Below are positions 24,857 through 33,702 of a DNA stretch of 64,000 nt, piece after piece. The stretch's first letter is position 1; each line of letters starts with the position of its first letter. Where the stretch lies: assembly GCF_010560025.1 (NCBI RefSeq), contig NZ_SAIY01000008.1, positions 124,001 to 188,000 on the forward strand, in the 5' to 3' direction. The notes under the pieces are model-generated. The model was not told where the DNA came from and ran no database searches. It saw only the letters and a program-made list of their open reading frames with translations. Source of the stretch: Verrucosispora sioxanthis. Its GTDB lineage: Bacteria; Actinomycetota; Actinomycetes; Mycobacteriales; Micromonosporaceae. Made by a program: the position numbers and the translations under genes.

Positions 24857-25491
24857 GGCGAGCCGCCGTCGGCGGCACCGGACGGATCGGCGCCGATCAC
24901 GGCCCCGATCTCGGCCGGCAGCGGATAGGCCCGCTCGGTAGGTAGCAGGGCTGCGGCACCGGCGTCATCGCCGGCGACAAGTCGATCACGTATGGCGTGC
25001 GCCAGGCCGGTCACCTCGGTGATGGCGACGATCCACTCGTCGAGGTAGCGGTCGACCGCCTCGCCGGACAGCCCCACCTGCAACGACCGGTACGGCAGCG
25101 GTCCGAGCCGCAGCGACCGCTCGGGATCCCACTGCACACGCACCGGACTGGTCTGCACCCGCCGCGTCCACGCGGCACGGTCCGGGTACACGCTTCGGTC
25201 GAAGTGACTCAGGCCGGCTGCCGCCAGGGCCCACTCGAAGCCGCTGCGCCGGATCTCGACCGCCAGCACCCGCTCCTGGCCGGGCTTGGAGGCCCACCCG
25301 CACCGATACATCATCCACAGGAACGACGGCTTGATCCATGTCATCCGGCCCCGCTTGAACGGCGCCACGAACCGCCCGGCCGCCAGCGCCGGCACCGCGA
25401 TCTCCGGCGGGTACGCCTGGTAGACGGTGACGGTGTCGGCGGTGTACCGAGCCCGAACCTGCCTGTCCCGAACGTCCACGCCCGAGATCAT
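24853..25491 (-). CDS. DUF4291 family protein
   Basis: 212-residue protein with the DUF4291 pattern: VYQAYPPEIAVPALAAGRFV, then RMTWIKPSFLWMMYRCGWA, QERVLAVEIRRSGFEWALA and VRVQWDPERSLRL. The family is widespread in bacteria and fungi and has no established function; its fold is predicted to be related to ADP-ribosyltransferase-like toxins. The last 20 or so residues are not conserved. It is not in an evident operon with known partners. Confidence 0.9.
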   Translation of the reverse strand: MISGVDVRDRQVRARYTADTVTVYQAYPPEIAVPALAAGRFVAPFKRGRMTWIKPSFLWMMYRCGWASKPGQERVLAVEIRRSGFEWALAAAGLSHFDRSVYPDRAAWTRRVQTSPVRVQWDPERSLRLGPLPYRSLQVGLSGEAVDRYLDEWIVAITEVTGLAHAIRDRLVAGDDAGAAALLPTERAYPLPAEIGAVIGADPSGAADGGSP

Positions 25492-25649
25492 CGCCGATCC
25501 GCCCGGTCGTCATCCACCTGATTCCGCGCCCTGGTCACCGCGCTGACCACAGCCGTGACGCCAGCTTTGCGCGAGGTACCGGCCTGCCGGAGGCCCGGCT
25601 ACTTCGCCGCGATCTTCTCGTGCAGCCCGGCGACGGGTCGATGTGCCGA

Positions 25650-26180
25650 TCAACCGGCCAGCTTCTCGAAGAGCTCGTTGGTCGTGTCGTAGTACCTCGT
25701 CGTCCGGCCGAGGTGCGTCATGCCGAGCCGCCGGCAGACAGCCTGGGAGGCACGGTTGTCCGGGTTCGTGACCGCGATGACCCTCACCAAACCCCGGTCG
25801 AACGCGTCGTCCAGGACCGCCGCCGCCGCTTCGGTGGCATAGCCGTGCCCCCAGACGTCCGGATGCAGGTGCCAGCCGATCTCGACATCGCTCGGCCCGC
25901 CGGCAGATCCGCCGGCCGACAGGGGAATCGGCTTGAGCAGGAGGTTTCCCACCAGCCGACCGCCCGTCGCCGTGGTGATGGCCCAGATGCCGTGGATCGG
26001 ATGGTCGATGGCGCGTCGACGGGTAATCGAGGCGAGGGCGTCCTCGCGGCTGTTCATGAGTGTCGGCTGCGCGCCCAGGAACCGCACCACCTCCCAGCGC
26101 GACTCGAGATCCAGGAGAAAGTCGGCGTCCTCCTCGCGCCAGGGACGCAGCAGCAGGCGATCGCTCGCGATGGTGCGCAT
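25650..26180 (-). CDS. GNAT acetyltransferase, RimJ/RimL type
   Basis: 176-residue N-acetyltransferase. The acetyl-CoA loop is seen in HPDVWGHGYATEAAAAVLD (about residue 110), and the C-terminal motif is NPDNRASQAVCRRLGM. The N-terminus TDRLLLRPWREED-like (ASDRLLLRPWREED) is typical of the RimJ/RimL branch that acetylates protein N-termini or small amines. I chose the ATG at 26180; a TTG three codons upstream at 26189 is also open. Confidence 0.88.
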   Translation of the reverse strand: MRTIASDRLLLRPWREEDADFLLDLESRWEVVRFLGAQPTLMNSREDALASITRRRAIDHPIHGIWAITTATGGRLVGNLLLKPIPLSAGGSAGGPSDVEIGWHLHPDVWGHGYATEAAAAVLDDAFDRGLVRVIAVTNPDNRASQAVCRRLGMTHLGRTTRYYDTTNELFEKLAG

Positions 26181-26237
26181 CTCATCCAACCTAGTGCTCC
26201 GGCCAGGGCCGAGGCAGTGCCAGGGCGGGTATCACTG

Positions 26238-27170
26238 TTACGGGCGAGGCCTGGTGACAGTGCTGGCCGCGTACTCGGAGAGGATCTCGGCGAGGATGCG
26301 GTGCGCGCACGCGAACTCTGCTGCGTCGAACGTGTACGAGCAGGTGGCGAGGGTTTTCCAGAGGGCCCAGCCACGGCCACGCGCCCACGTCGCGTCATCC
26401 ACCGACAGCCGGGTGCGGAATGCCTGCCGGCCTTCGGCGGTCAGCAACGTCCAGGCGATCGCGAGATCGCAGGCCGGATCGCCGACGCCGCATGACCCGA
26501 AGTCGATGACGGCCGCCAACTGGCCGTCAGCAAGCAGTAGATTTCCCTGGGCGACATCGCCATGGAACCAGCGGTCGACACCGTCCCAGCGGGCGTCGAG
26601 TGCCCTCGCCCAGGTCTCGCGCACCAGTTCGGCGTCGACGCGGTCGCCCAACTCCGCGAGCGCACGCTCGACCTCCTTGTCGTAGGTGCGCAGGGTGGCG
26701 CCTCGGAACCAGTTGTGAAAACCCGGCTGCGGGCCGTCGGCGGTGTCGACGGCCTGCAGGGCAGCCAGGAACTCGGCCAGGTCGATCGCGAATCGCACCG
26801 GGTCGGCGATGCGGTCCAGGCTGGCCGGCTCGCCGTCGAGCCACCGGTAGATCGACCACGGGTGGGGATAGCCCGCGTCTGGCTTGCCTCTCGCCACCGG
26901 GATCGGGATGGGCAGCGGCAACCGATCGGCGAGGATGGGTAGCCACCGATGCTCCTTGTCGACCGCCAGTGCGTACTCGGCGGCGCTGGGCAGGCGGACG
27001 AGCATGTCGGAGCCGAGGTGAAAGGTCCAGTTGTCCCAGCCACCGTTGGCCACCGGCTCGATCGGGAGGTCGGCCAGGTGCGGGAACTGGTCGGCGACGA
27101 GCCGACGCACCTGTTCCGCGTCGACGGCGATGCGCTGCGGCAGGGGGCCGAGATCCGGAACATCAGTCAC
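26238..27170 (-). CDS. Aminoglycoside phosphotransferase (APH) family kinase
   Basis: 310-residue protein-kinase-like phosphotransferase. The Brenner catalytic motif is WFHGDVAQGNLLLADGQL (about residue 205), and the DFG-equivalent is AVIDFGSCGVGDPACDLA. The N-terminal lobe has VANGGWDNWTFHLGSDMLVRLP. Such proteins phosphorylate aminoglycosides, macrolides or metabolites; the substrate cannot be told here. A GTG at 27170 follows GAGGACGG, and the longer frame upstream lacks family similarity. Confidence 0.88.
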   Translation of the reverse strand: MTDVPDLGPLPQRIAVDAEQVRRLVADQFPHLADLPIEPVANGGWDNWTFHLGSDMLVRLPSAAEYALAVDKEHRWLPILADRLPLPIPIPVARGKPDAGYPHPWSIYRWLDGEPASLDRIADPVRFAIDLAEFLAALQAVDTADGPQPGFHNWFRGATLRTYDKEVERALAELGDRVDAELVRETWARALDARWDGVDRWFHGDVAQGNLLLADGQLAAVIDFGSCGVGDPACDLAIAWTLLTAEGRQAFRTRLSVDDATWARGRGWALWKTLATCSYTFDAAEFACAHRILAEILSEYAASTVTRPRP

Positions 27171-27328
27171 TGAACCGTCCTCGTCTGACCATCGGGATCT
27201 GAGCGCGCGGTACGCGAGCGACAGTAGCCCATCGATCATGGACTGCTGATGACACCGCCCACCAGGGTCTCCTCTGACGCGAACGTGGCGTACGGTGCGG
27301 TGGCAGCCGGTCGTCGGTGGAGGCCGCC

Positions 27329-27667
27329 ATGGATGAGCAGGACTTCTGGGCACGGCTGGAGTTCCGCATCTGCGCGGAGTTCCAGGGCTTCGAGGACCGA
27401 CACCTACGGTGGTACTGGTGCGATGGTCTGGTAGCCGAGCAGTACGAGTTGCTGACCGCCGAACCGTGCATCCGTGGCCGGGCCTGGTGCGGGCCCAGCG
27501 GCCAGGAGCCGTGGCGGTTCGTGCTGCGCATCGGCCGAGGCGCGCGAGCGCGTGCGGAGATCCCTTGGACGGCGCTGCTTCCCGGCGAGCAGGCAACGGG
27601 ATGGCTGTCCGCCGACCCGAGACGCAAGACCCTGCTGATGAGCCCGCTGGTCGGCCATCCCGAATGA
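27329..27667 (+). CDS. Hypothetical protein
   Basis: 112-residue acidic, tryptophan-rich protein (FEDRHLRWYWCDGLVAEQYEL, then EPWRFVLRIGRGARARAEIPW). No known motif, signal peptide or membrane segment is seen. GGAGG lies 5 bases before the ATG at 27329, which favours it over the GTG at 27317. It diverges from the phosphotransferase gene. Related small proteins occur in other actinomycetes as far as the pattern suggests, but I cannot assign a role. Confidence 0.7.
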   Translation: MDEQDFWARLEFRICAEFQGFEDRHLRWYWCDGLVAEQYELLTAEPCIRGRAWCGPSGQEPWRFVLRIGRGARARAEIPWTALLPGEQATGWLSADPRRKTLLMSPLVGHPE

Positions 27668-27719
27668 GCACAGGATGCTGCCGCGAAACGCGCCACCCGG
27701 TTCTGTGCGACAGTGGTTC

Positions 27720-28118
27720 ATGCCGTTGAGCAGGTACGACCTCAGAGCGTCGATCGCGGTGTCTGACATCCAACGGGCAATCGGGTTCTACGAAGGCAAG
27801 CTCGGCCTTCAGGCATTACATTCCGGCCCCAGCGCCCAGATCCCCGACGGCAGCCGCATCTATGGTTGCGGTGGCAGGCTGGCGCTGAATGTCTACCAGT
27901 CGGTCACTGCCGGGAAAAGCCCGGCGACCCTGGCGACCTGGTACGTCGACGACATCGACCAGATCGTCGACGAGCTCGTCTCGTCCGGCGTCGAGATCAT
28001 CCGGTACGACCAGTTGGACCATGACGCCAGGGGAATCACCGCGCGGGCCGGCGGTGGGCGCATCGCGTGGTTCCAGGATCCGGACGGCAACACCTTCGCC
28101 CTCGAAGCCGACGTCTGA
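27720..28118 (+). CDS. VOC (glyoxalase/bleomycin-resistance fold) protein
   Basis: 132-residue vicinal-oxygen-chelate protein. It has the paired beta-alpha-beta pattern: DLRASIAVSDIQRAIGFYEGKLGL at the front and GGRIAWFQDPDGNTFALEAD at the end, the conserved DPDGN turn. It could be a lyase, dioxygenase or drug-binding protein. The ATG at 27720 places the fold at the N-terminus; an upstream ATG at 27675 adds residues unlike the family. Confidence 0.88.
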   Translation: MPLSRYDLRASIAVSDIQRAIGFYEGKLGLQALHSGPSAQIPDGSRIYGCGGRLALNVYQSVTAGKSPATLATWYVDDIDQIVDELVSSGVEIIRYDQLDHDARGITARAGGGRIAWFQDPDGNTFALEADV

Positions 28119-28198
28119 CGACCCGGCTACACATTCCCGGACTCCGGCTCCTCGGCCAGGAGCAGGTGCCGAAGATGTCAGCCGCGCGCCGACGCGCT

Positions 28199-28426
28199 CT
28201 ACCGGCGTCGGTTGCGGGGGTGGTTCTTGGCCGCCCGCTCGTTGCCGCGTCGGTAGTTGCCGGTGAGCCGCGCCATCAACTCCTGCGGATCTTCCTCGTG
28301 CACGTCGAGCAGGAACCGGGCCGCGGCGGCGCCCCGAAGCACCACGGCGGGGCGGCCGTGATGGAGCAGTTCCACGTCACCGTTCTTGCGGAGGCGGTAG
28401 GTGAATCCCTCAGGCGCACCGGGCAT
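28199..28426 (-). CDS. Small conserved hypothetical protein
   Basis: 75-residue basic protein: FTYRLRKNGDVELLHHGRPAV, then AAARFLLDVHEEDPQELMARL and an Arg/Asn-rich tail. The arrangement of a beta-hairpin followed by helices occurs in small actinobacterial proteins of unknown role that may bind nucleic acid through the basic tail. AGGACG lies ahead of the ATG at 28426. The longer frame upstream is not convincing. Confidence 0.72.
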   Translation of the reverse strand: MPGAPEGFTYRLRKNGDVELLHHGRPAVVLRGAAAARFLLDVHEEDPQELMARLTGNYRRGNERAAKNHPRNRRR

Positions 28427-28543
28427 CGCCGTATCGTCCTCGCAGGTGAAGCCGCACGCGACCGAATTACGCTGCCCGGCCGGACCGGGTCGGCCTCGGG
28501 CACCGGCGATGCTTAGTCGACCCGGGGATGGGATGCTTCTTGC

Positions 28544-29041
28544 ATGCCGTCCTATCCACCCACCTTCGCCGACCAGGTCGTCGCACAGCCGGCGAAGGCC
28601 CAGTTCGAGGCGTTCATCGACGAGCACCGCAGGGCGCTCACCAGCTGCCTGGACGGGCTGACCGAGGAACAGGCACGCCGGTCGTTGGTGGTCTCCCGGA
28701 CCACGCTGCTGGGTCTGGTGAAGCACGCGACCTTCGTGGAGAAGGTCTGGTTCGACGAGGCCGTCACCCGCCGGTCACGTGCGGAGATCGGCATCCCGGC
28801 GACGCCGGACGAATCGTTCGTCCTGGACGACGGCGACACGATCGCCACCGTCCAGCAGGCGCACCGCGAGGCCTGCGCGGCGTCACGCCAGGCGACGTCG
28901 TCCCTGGGGCTGGACGACATTTTGCCCGGCAACCGGCGCGGTCCGCTGCCGCTGCGGTGGGTGTATCTGCACGTGCTGCGCGAACTCGCTCAGCACTGCG
29001 GGCACGCCGACATCCTCCGCGAGCAGCTCCTGCACGAGTGA
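28544..29041 (+). CDS. DinB/DUF664 family protein
   Basis: 165-residue four-helix-bundle protein. The DinB/DUF664 pattern is AQFEAFIDEHRRALTSCLDGL then LLGLVKHATFVEKVWFDEAV and the closing LRELAQHCGHADILREQLL. Histidines at about 65 and 150-153 are the usual metal triad. Members are thiol-S-transferases (mycothiol-dependent) or of unknown function in actinomycetes. Confidence 0.92.
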   Translation: MPSYPPTFADQVVAQPAKAQFEAFIDEHRRALTSCLDGLTEEQARRSLVVSRTTLLGLVKHATFVEKVWFDEAVTRRSRAEIGIPATPDESFVLDDGDTIATVQQAHREACAASRQATSSLGLDDILPGNRRGPLPLRWVYLHVLRELAQHCGHADILREQLLHE

Positions 29042-29107
29042 GCCGCCCTGCCTGCCCACGGTCCAACGGTTCCGCTGGGCCGTTGACACAACCCGTACGG
29101 CGGCCGG

Positions 29108-29827
29108 TCAGCGTAGCGCCGCCGCGAGGTCGGCGGCGTTCTCGAACGTCGGTGCCGCCCGTACGGTCTCGTCGTCGGTGAGCACGATCTGTTCCGCGCG
29201 GTTGAGCAGGTCCGTCGCGGTCTCCGGGTCGTCCAGCGCCACGGCCAGTTCGGCGCGGTAGACCAGGGCCTCCACCAGCTCGACCGGGTCGTCGTCGGAC
29301 GACGGGCGGGCCAGCGCGCTGTCCAGGATCCGCACGGCCTGTCGGAGCTCGCCCCGGGAGTCGGCCTGCACGACGGCGTTCGCCACCGCCCTGGCCAGCC
29401 GCCCCGTCGACGTGCGCTGCGGCGCGGGGACGGTCTCGACGTTGTGCACGACGCGGATCCAGTTGCCACCCGGGTCGATGACACTGAATCCACTCAGCCC
29501 GTCGTAGTTCTTCCGCGCTCTGGGCCGGGTCATCCGCGGTGTCCCGGACACCAGCACCTTGCCGTACGCGGCCCGCATGCCGGTGGCGAACGCCCGGTGC
29601 AGTCCCTCGATGTCGGCGGTGAGGACGAGACAGGAGCCGTACGACTGTTCCGGGTCGAAACCGGCGATCTCGAAGAAGTGCAGGTGCAGGTCTTCGCGCC
29701 GCAACGCGACGTACGGGTTGGGTCTGCGCTGCTGGTACGTCGGATGGAAGCCCAGCACCCGATAGAAGGCGACAACGTCGTCGATGGATGGACACGGCAG
29801 CAGGGGTACGGTCACCTCGTTGGCCAT
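29108..29827 (-). CDS. VOC family protein with C-terminal helical repeat extension
   Basis: 239-residue protein. Residues 1-130 form a bleomycin-resistance-type VOC domain (TVPLLPCPSIDDVVAFYRVLGF ... FSVIDPGGNWIRVVH). Residues 145-239 are a helical tail of TPR-like composition (GELRQAVRILDSALAR, LVEALVYRAELAVALDD, DLLNRAEQIVL). The combination suggests a binding protein with an interaction module. It diverges from the PHP phosphatase gene. Confidence 0.85.
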   Translation of the reverse strand: MANEVTVPLLPCPSIDDVVAFYRVLGFHPTYQQRRPNPYVALRREDLHLHFFEIAGFDPEQSYGSCLVLTADIEGLHRAFATGMRAAYGKVLVSGTPRMTRPRARKNYDGLSGFSVIDPGGNWIRVVHNVETVPAPQRTSTGRLARAVANAVVQADSRGELRQAVRILDSALARPSSDDDPVELVEALVYRAELAVALDDPETATDLLNRAEQIVLTDDETVRAAPTFENAADLAAALR

Positions 29828-29967
29828 GGCTTCTTCCTATGCGGCGCAGGACGCCCGTCGCACATGGAAATGGCCGACCGTCCGGTTCGACCGTCCGATC
29901 GGCCGACCGGGCAGGTGCCGACCGCGTCCCGACACCCGCCGACACCACCGACAACGGAGGTCGTCCG

Positions 29968-30810
29968 ATGCCACTGCCCCCGGACAGCCATGTGCACAGC
30001 GAGTGGTCGTGGGACACCCGGGTCGGTGACATGGAAGGGTCGTGCGCGCGGGCCGTCGAAATCGGTCTGCCGGCGATCGCCTTCACCGAACATCTGGACC
30101 ACACCGCGTGGCGGGTCGCCACCGAGGGCCCGTACGTCTCGGACCACCTCACCTCGCTGGCCGACCCGAGCGGGATACTGACGCCGCCCGCGTTCGACGC
30201 CGCCGGATACCTGGCAGCGGTGCAACGCTGCCGGGAGCGGTTCCCCCAGCTGCGCATCCTCAGCGGTCTCGAGCTGGGTGAACCCCATCGCCACGCCGAT
30301 CAGATCGCGCGGGTGCTGTCCGCCGGCCGGTTCGACCGTCTCCTCGGTTCCCTGCACACCCTTGCCGATCAGGACGGCTTCGCCGAGCCCTGGGCGATCT
30401 ACCCGCACCGCGATCCCCACGAGGTGGTCCGCGCGTACCTCGCCGACGTCGCCACCATGGTCACCACCAGCGACACGTTCGACGTCCTGGCGCACATCGA
30501 CTATCCGGTCCGCTCCTGGCCGACCGAGGATGTCGGCCCGTTCGATCCCAGCGTCTTCGAGGACGAGTTCCGCGAGGCGTTGCGGGTGACCGCGCTGTCC
30601 GGTCGGGCGCTGGAGGTCAACACCCGGTTGCCGTTGCACTCGACCGTGCTCGGCTGGTGGCACGAGGAGGGCGGCGACGCGATCACCTTCGGCAGCGACG
30701 CCCACCTGCCGGCCTTCGTCGGGCACGGCTTCGGCGAGGCCGCTCAGCTGGCGCAGGCGCACGGCTTCCGACCCGGCAGGAATCCCCACGACCGCTGGGG
30801 TCGGGGGTGA
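29968..30810 (+). CDS. PHP-domain phosphatase (histidinol-phosphatase-like)
   Basis: 280-residue PHP hydrolase. Metal motifs are in order: DSHVHSEWSWD (H8, H10), AFTEHLDHTAW, GLELGEPHRH, LLGSLHTL, DVLAHIDYP and TFGSDAHLP. This is the HisJ/HisK-type layout, though it lies outside any histidine operon, so another sugar or nucleotide phosphate may be its substrate. ACGGAGG lies 6 bases before the ATG. It overlaps the next gene by 4 bases (GTGA). Confidence 0.9.
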   Translation: MPLPPDSHVHSEWSWDTRVGDMEGSCARAVEIGLPAIAFTEHLDHTAWRVATEGPYVSDHLTSLADPSGILTPPAFDAAGYLAAVQRCRERFPQLRILSGLELGEPHRHADQIARVLSAGRFDRLLGSLHTLADQDGFAEPWAIYPHRDPHEVVRAYLADVATMVTTSDTFDVLAHIDYPVRSWPTEDVGPFDPSVFEDEFREALRVTALSGRALEVNTRLPLHSTVLGWWHEEGGDAITFGSDAHLPAFVGHGFGEAAQLAQAHGFRPGRNPHDRWGRG

Positions 30811-31388
30811 GCGGCATCCGGACGCCCACCGAGATCGTGCTGGTCCGACACGCCCGGTCCGTCCCGCCGACCGCCGACGGTCCGGACGACTTCACCCGCC
30901 CGCTGACCACCCGCGGGCTGCGGCAGGCGGAGGAACTTGTGACGACGCTCAGCGAGGCGCGACCGGCGGCGATCTGGTCCAGCCCGTACCGGCGGGCGAT
31001 CCAGACCGTCCAGCCGACCGCCGACGCGCTCGGTTTGCCCGTCCGCACCCGGACCGAGCTGCGCGAGTGGGACGACGGCCTCGCCTTCACCGAGGTCTGG
31101 GAGTCGCATTACGTCAGGAGCTGGACGGATCTGTCCTACGCACGCCCGGGCGGTGAAAGCCTCGAGCAGCTCGGCATCCGTGCCGTCGCCGCCCTGCGGG
31201 CGCTCGCCCGGCACCACCCCGGCCGGGTGGTGCTCGTCGGCAGCCACGGTACCTTCATCTGCCGGGCGTTGGCCGGCTTCGGCGTGCCGGTCGAATGGGC
31301 CACGGTGCGACAGATGCCGATGCCCGCGGTCTACCGACTTCGCTTCACCGACCCGCACACCCGTCCCGAGATCTCCGAATTGGTCTGA
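30807..31388 (+). CDS. Histidine phosphatase / phosphoglycerate mutase family protein
   Basis: 193-residue RHG-type phosphatase. The catalytic motif is LVRHARSVPP at residues about 12-16 (RHA in place of the usual RHG). The partner residues are in IWSSPYRRAIQT, TELREWDDG and VGSHGTFICR. It is translationally coupled to the PHP phosphatase, so both may act on related phosphoesters. Confidence 0.9.
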   Translation: MSGIRTPTEIVLVRHARSVPPTADGPDDFTRPLTTRGLRQAEELVTTLSEARPAAIWSSPYRRAIQTVQPTADALGLPVRTRTELREWDDGLAFTEVWESHYVRSWTDLSYARPGGESLEQLGIRAVAALRALARHHPGRVVLVGSHGTFICRALAGFGVPVEWATVRQMPMPAVYRLRFTDPHTRPEISELV

Positions 31389-31480
31389 TCTCCCCGGCCC
31401 GGCGTCACCCGGTCGCCCACCCTACGGCAGGAGAAGGCCGGCTGAGCCGGGCGAGCGCGGTTTCCACCGCTGAGCCGCAG

Positions 31481-32284
31481 TCAGGGCAGCTCGAACGGGA
31501 GAGCGATGCCGTCCAGGCTGTGCGGACACGGGCAGCCCCGGTCGACCGGGAGCGCGGCGACCGCGTCGAGCAGCAGCCCGCGCAGCCGCTCGGTGTTCTC
31601 ACCGAAGACCCGGAACACCTCCTGCTGGGTCACTCCGTGACCGCTGTCCACACCGGCGTCCAGGTCGGTCACCAGGGCGATGGAGCTGTAGCAGAGGGCC
31701 AGTTCCCGGGCGAGGACCGCCTCCGGGTGGCCGGTCATGTTGATGACCGCGCCGCCGACCGCCGCGTACCACCGGGATTCGGCGCGGGTGGAGAAGCGCG
31801 GCCCCTCCACCACCACCATGGTCCCGCCGTCGTGGGCGGGCACCGACCGGCCGGTGGCAGCCGCCAGCAGGGTACGCCGACCGACCGGGCAGTACGGGTC
31901 GGCGAAGGAGACGTGCACCGCACCCTGCTCGTAGTACGTCTGCACCCGGCCGCTGGTCCGGTCGACGAGCTGGTCGGGTACCACGAACGTGCCGGGCCCG
32001 AGGTCCGGCCGCAGGCCACCGACGGCGCACGGCGCGAGCACCTGGCGTACCCCGAGCGACCGCAACGCCCACAGGTTGGCCCGGTAGGGAATCCGGTGCG
32101 CGGGATGCCGATGGTCGCGGCCGTGCCGGGGAAGGAACGCCACCGAACGGCCGCCGACCTCAGCAATCGTCACCGCGTCGGAGGGCGCGCCGTACGGCGT
32201 CTGGACAACGTGTTCGGTGGCACCGTCGAGCAGCGCGTAGAGACCCGAGCCACCGATGACGGCGACTTCCGCGGATGGGGACAC
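31481..32284 (-). CDS. S-methyl-5'-thioadenosine phosphorylase
   Basis: Purine-nucleoside-phosphorylase-family enzyme of about 267 residues, which splits MTA with phosphate in methionine salvage. Family motifs are AVIGGSGLYALL at the N-terminus, FLPRHGRDHRHPAHRIPYRANLWAL, VEGPRFSTRAESRWYA and INMTGHPEAVLARELALCYSSIALVTDLDAG. The GTG at 32284 has GGAGG 3 bases before it; a GTG at 32290 is also open but too close to the purine tract. Confidence 0.92.
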   Translation of the reverse strand: MSPSAEVAVIGGSGLYALLDGATEHVVQTPYGAPSDAVTIAEVGGRSVAFLPRHGRDHRHPAHRIPYRANLWALRSLGVRQVLAPCAVGGLRPDLGPGTFVVPDQLVDRTSGRVQTYYEQGAVHVSFADPYCPVGRRTLLAAATGRSVPAHDGGTMVVVEGPRFSTRAESRWYAAVGGAVINMTGHPEAVLARELALCYSSIALVTDLDAGVDSGHGVTQQEVFRVFGENTERLRGLLLDAVAALPVDRGCPCPHSLDGIALPFELP

Positions 32285-32318
32285 ACTCACCTCCGATTTC
32301 CTCCGGCCGAGTCACGGC

Positions 32319-33702
32319 CTACCACGTGGTCAGCAGCAGATGGTTGACGGCGAGGGCCACCGCTGCCTGCACGGTGAGCCAGGTACGGCGGCCGCTCGCG
32401 GGAATCAGCGCGGCACCGGCCATGAGCCACCCGGTGAAGGGCAGCCAGATGCGTTCGACCTCGGCCTTGCTGTAGCCGGACAGGTCCGCGGCGACGATCG
32501 CCGCCGCCGCGGCGAGAGGCAGCAGCCAGCAGGCGTGCCCGAGGGTGCCGTGCTGCGGTCGCGGCAGGCCGTCGCGCGGCCGCAACGACGAGACCGCCCG
32601 CCAACCGGGCGACCGCCGCGCGGCGCAGGATGACGGCGGCCGCCGGGCCGGCGGCGACGGTGACGATCGCCAGGTTCGCCCAGACCCAGTAGCCGTACGC
32701 GCGCCGGCTGGCGATGCCCTGGTAGTAGCGCTCGACGACCAGGTGGTAGCCGGTCAGCCAGTCGAAGCCGGCGACCGTGAACGCGCCCACCACGAGCGCC
32801 GCACCCCCGCCCACCCGGCGGTGAACCGGTGCCGGTGGCCCAGGATCACCACGGCCACCGCGATCGGGACCATCAGCACCAGCCCGTAGGAGAGGTAGCA
32901 GCCGAAGCCCAGCAGCGCCGCCGCCGAGCGCGCCGAGCGCGCTGCCCCGGGTGACGCCGTACGCCAACAGCGACGCCGGTGGCGGTCACCCCGGCGAACA
33001 GGCCGTCGGCGGACCACGCCGGACCAGACCGCTCCCGGGAACAACGCCGCGAACGGCAGCACCGCGCGCGCCGCGTCGTCGGTGCCGAGCAGCCGCACGG
33101 TGTACGGCACCGCGACGGCGGTGAGCGCCGCCGTCAGGATGCACAGCGTCCCCGCCCAGCCGCCGCCGCCCAACCCGACCCGGTCCAGCCAGACGAACAC
33201 CAGCAGCGCTCCGGGCGGGTGTCCGGACACGTGGGTGGTCCAGGAGTCCGGTTGGAAGTCGAGGATCCGGGTGGTGAAGGTGCCCAGCATGACGGGGATG
33301 TCGGTGACGCCGGGGACCTCGTGCAGGTACTCGTGGCGGGTGGTCAGCCGGCCGGCGATGCCGCGTTGCCAGCCGTCGACCAGGGCCAGGGACAGCGTCC
33401 AGGCCAGCGCGGTGGCGTAGGACAGGACGAGCAGCCGCCGCCATGGCAGCCGGGCCGCCAGGGCGGGTCCACGCCAGCAGACCAGGACGGCCACCGCCAC
33501 CGCCAGCGCGGTGCCGGGGCCGACGATGCGGTCGCCAGTGCGCGAACAGCGGTGCCGCGCTGGCGTGCACCGGGCGTCCCAGCAGGTGCAGCAGGCCACC
33601 GACACCGGCGGCGGCGGCGAACAGTGCGACGGCGACGCCGACGGCGATCAGGTCGGCCCGGCCGGTGGTACGCCGCAGTCGGGCGAGGGGCGCCGTGCTC
33701 AT
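32319..33702 (-). pseudogene. Polytopic membrane protein (glycosyltransferase-like), multiply frameshifted
   Basis: Remains of an integral membrane protein of about 460 residues. The ATG at 33702 overlaps the epimerase stop (ATGA). Reading restarts in different frames give consecutive membrane segments: DLIAVGVAVALFAAAAGVGG; GPGTALAVAVAVLVCW through HVSGHPPGALLVFVWLDRVG and VLPFAALFPGAVWSGV; LAYGVTRG; CYLSYGLVLMVPIAVAVVIL; VGAFTVAGFDWLTGYHLVVE; and LSGYSKAEVERIWLPFTGW to the stop at 32319. At least five frame changes are needed (about 33535, 33020, 32950, 32820 and 32580). The HPPG loop and tail suit a lipid-linked-sugar mannosyltransferase-like protein. Sequencing error and true decay cannot be told apart here. 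Confidence 0.75.

Noticed and set aside
25560..25649. Weak hairpin and a short C-terminus-like reading (AGLHEKIAAK) between DUF4291 and the acetyltransferase
   Set aside because: The stem is imperfect without a T run, and the reading is too short to identify a gene remnant.
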